This document shows, in pieces, positions 4,190 to 5,254 of a DNA stretch of 5,254 nt (positions are counted from its first letter, which is position 1; every line of letters begins with the position of its first letter). Below the pieces are notes generated by a model that saw only the letters and a list, made by a program, of their open reading frames with translations, was not told where the DNA came from and made no database searches. A program made the position numbers and the translations under genes. The stretch covers positions 1 to 5,254 of the forward strand of contig JALQUE010000304.1 of NCBI GenBank assembly GCA_023260815.1. The letters run 5' to 3'. Source of the DNA: Roseovarius sp. (GTDB lineage Bacteria; Pseudomonadota; Alphaproteobacteria; Rhodobacterales; Rhodobacteraceae).

Positions 4190-5254
4190 TTATTTCTTGC
4201 GCTTCTTCGGTGGCATGAGATCGGTGATCGTGCCTTCGAACATCTCGGCGGCGAAATTCACCGTCTCGGACAAGGTCGGGTGGGGATGGATCGTATGGCC
4301 CAGGTCAACCGCATCCGCGCCCATTTCGATGGCCAGCGCGACTTCGGAAATCAGGTCACCCGCGTTGGTGCCCACGATACAGGCCCCGATGACGCGATCA
4401 TCCTCCGGATCGAACAGCAGCTTGGTCAGGCCCTCGCTGCGCCCGTTCGACAAGGAGCGGCCAGACGCGGCCCAGGGAAAGACACCTTTTTCATACTTGA
4501 TGCCCTGCGCCTTTGCGTCAGTCTCCGTCAGGCCGCACCAGGCGACCTCTGGATCCGTATAGGCTACGCTTGGAATCAGCTTGGCGTCGAAAAAGCGGTT
4601 TTCGCCGGCGCAGACCTCGGCGGCCACCTTGCCCTCATGCACCGCCTTGTGCGCCAGCATGGGCTGTCCCACAACATCCCCGATGGCGAAGACATGCGGC
4701 ACCCCGGTGCGCTGTTGACGGTCCACGGCGATAAAGCCCCGCCCATCGACCGCCACACCGGCCTTTTTCGCATCGATCAGCTTGCCGTTGGGCTTGCGGC
4801 CCACGGCGACAAGAAGCTTGTCGAAAGTGTCGGTGAAGCTTTCGCCCTTGTCATCCTCGAAGGTGACCTTGAGCCCGTCTTCCAGTGCCTCGACCGCGGT
4901 GACCTTGGTCTTCAGAAAGATGTTCTCATAACGGCCCTTGATTCGGGTCATCAGTGGCTTGACGATATCCTTGTCGGCACCGGGGATGATCTGATCCATC
5001 AATTCGACGACCGTGACCTTGGAGCCAAGCGCATCGTAGACGCAGGCCATCTCCAGCCCGATGATGCCGCCGCCCAGAACCAGCATGCGGCCCGGGATGT
5101 CGCGCAGTTCCAGCGCCCCGGTACTGTCGATCACCCGTGGGTCGTCATGCGGGATGAAGGGCAGCGCGACAGGTTCGGACCCGGCGGCAATGATGCACTG
5201 GTCGAAGGAAACGGTGGTCACGCCGTCTTCACCACCATCAGTGGGAATACCGGC
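4190..5254 (-). CDS. lpdA: Dihydrolipoamide dehydrogenase (E3), C-terminal 354 residues, cut by window edge
   Basis: E3 of 2-oxoacid dehydrogenase complexes: it reoxidises dihydrolipoyl groups with FAD and NAD+ in the cytoplasm. The frame is open to base 5254, so the N-terminus, including the FAD-binding start and the redox-active disulfide, lies outside; about 115-120 residues are missing relative to the roughly 470 of the family. The GTG at 5221 is only an internal Val, not a start. In fragment numbering: CIIAAGSEP (20-28) ends the first FAD segment; LGGGIIG (60-66) with Glu84 is the NAD-binding fold; HVFAIGDVVGQPMLAHKAVHEG (187-208) is the second FAD segment; and the dimer interface holds HPHPTLSE (323-330) with catalytic His325 and Glu330. 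The last residues, ITDLMPPKKRKK, recall the Lys-rich end of E. coli Lpd, favouring the pyruvate dehydrogenase type. A strong terminator follows. Homologues such as mercuric or glutathione reductase lack this C-terminal signature. Confidence 0.95.
   Translation of the reverse strand, partial: AGIPTDGGEDGVTTVSFDQCIIAAGSEPVALPFIPHDDPRVIDSTGALELRDIPGRMLVLGGGIIGLEMACVYDALGSKVTVVELMDQIIPGADKDIVKPLMTRIKGRYENIFLKTKVTAVEALEDGLKVTFEDDKGESFTDTFDKLLVAVGRKPNGKLIDAKKAGVAVDGRGFIAVDRQQRTGVPHVFAIGDVVGQPMLAHKAVHEGKVAAEVCAGENRFFDAKLIPSVAYTDPEVAWCGLTETDAKAQGIKYEKGVFPWAASGRSLSNGRSEGLTKLLFDPEDDRVIGACIVGTNAGDLISEVALAIEMGADAVDLGHTIHPHPTLSETVNFAAEMFEGTITDLMPPKKRKK

Noticed and set aside
3876..4562. 228-codon plus-strand frame across the intergenic gap into lpdA
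   Set aside because: It reads through the GC-rich palindrome and the lpdA terminator and then antisense to lpdA; no domain is visible.
5219..5221. GTG at 5221 as the lpdA start
   Set aside because: The frame continues open to the window edge and the E3 fold needs about 115-120 more residues upstream; this Val is internal.

Overview
The window is GC-rich DNA, most consistent with an alphaproteobacterium of the Rhodobacterales (Rhodobacter/Roseobacter type). The evidence is a singlet-oxygen sigma factor/anti-sigma pair (RpoE-ChrR, ECF11 type) whose flanking gene order resembles the rpoE-chrR region I recall from Rhodobacter sphaeroides. An intergenic GC-rich palindrome in a style I associate with that order supports this.

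Layout. Bases 1-2281 hold a tightly packed minus-strand operon. Its first gene is an FAD-dependent amine-oxidase-like oxidoreductase (2281 to 986), followed by a DUF1365 protein (989 to 186) and then a DUF3833 protein that starts at 186 and runs off the left edge. The junctions overlap (ATGA and TGATG), so translation is probably coupled. Bases 2282-2519 form a divergent control region with two RpoE-type promoters facing away from each other. Bases 2520-3741 hold rpoE (GTG start) and chrR on the plus strand. Bases 3742-4189 are a non-coding convergent gap with several inverted repeats, one of them a convincing intrinsic terminator for the gene on the right. Bases 4190-5254 are the C-terminal three quarters of a minus-strand dihydrolipoamide dehydrogenase (lpdA), cut by the right edge.

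How it works together (family knowledge plus inference). ChrR holds RpoE inactive through its N-terminal zinc domain, and its cupin domain is needed for the response to singlet oxygen. Released RpoE would transcribe its own operon from the promoter at 2381-2410 and the divergent operon from the promoter at 2349-2320. The FAD and DUF1365 genes correspond by family and position to R. sphaeroides genes tied to making furan fatty acids on membrane phospholipids, which scavenge singlet oxygen. The left half of the window is therefore best read as a self-regulated membrane photo-oxidative stress module. lpdA is central metabolism (2-oxoacid dehydrogenase E3) and looks unrelated apart from adjacency.

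I see no phage, insertion sequence, CRISPR, tRNA or rRNA. The system is a recognised one. What deserves attention is the regulatory DNA between the operons, the weak start of rpoE, and the palindromic elements between chrR and lpdA.
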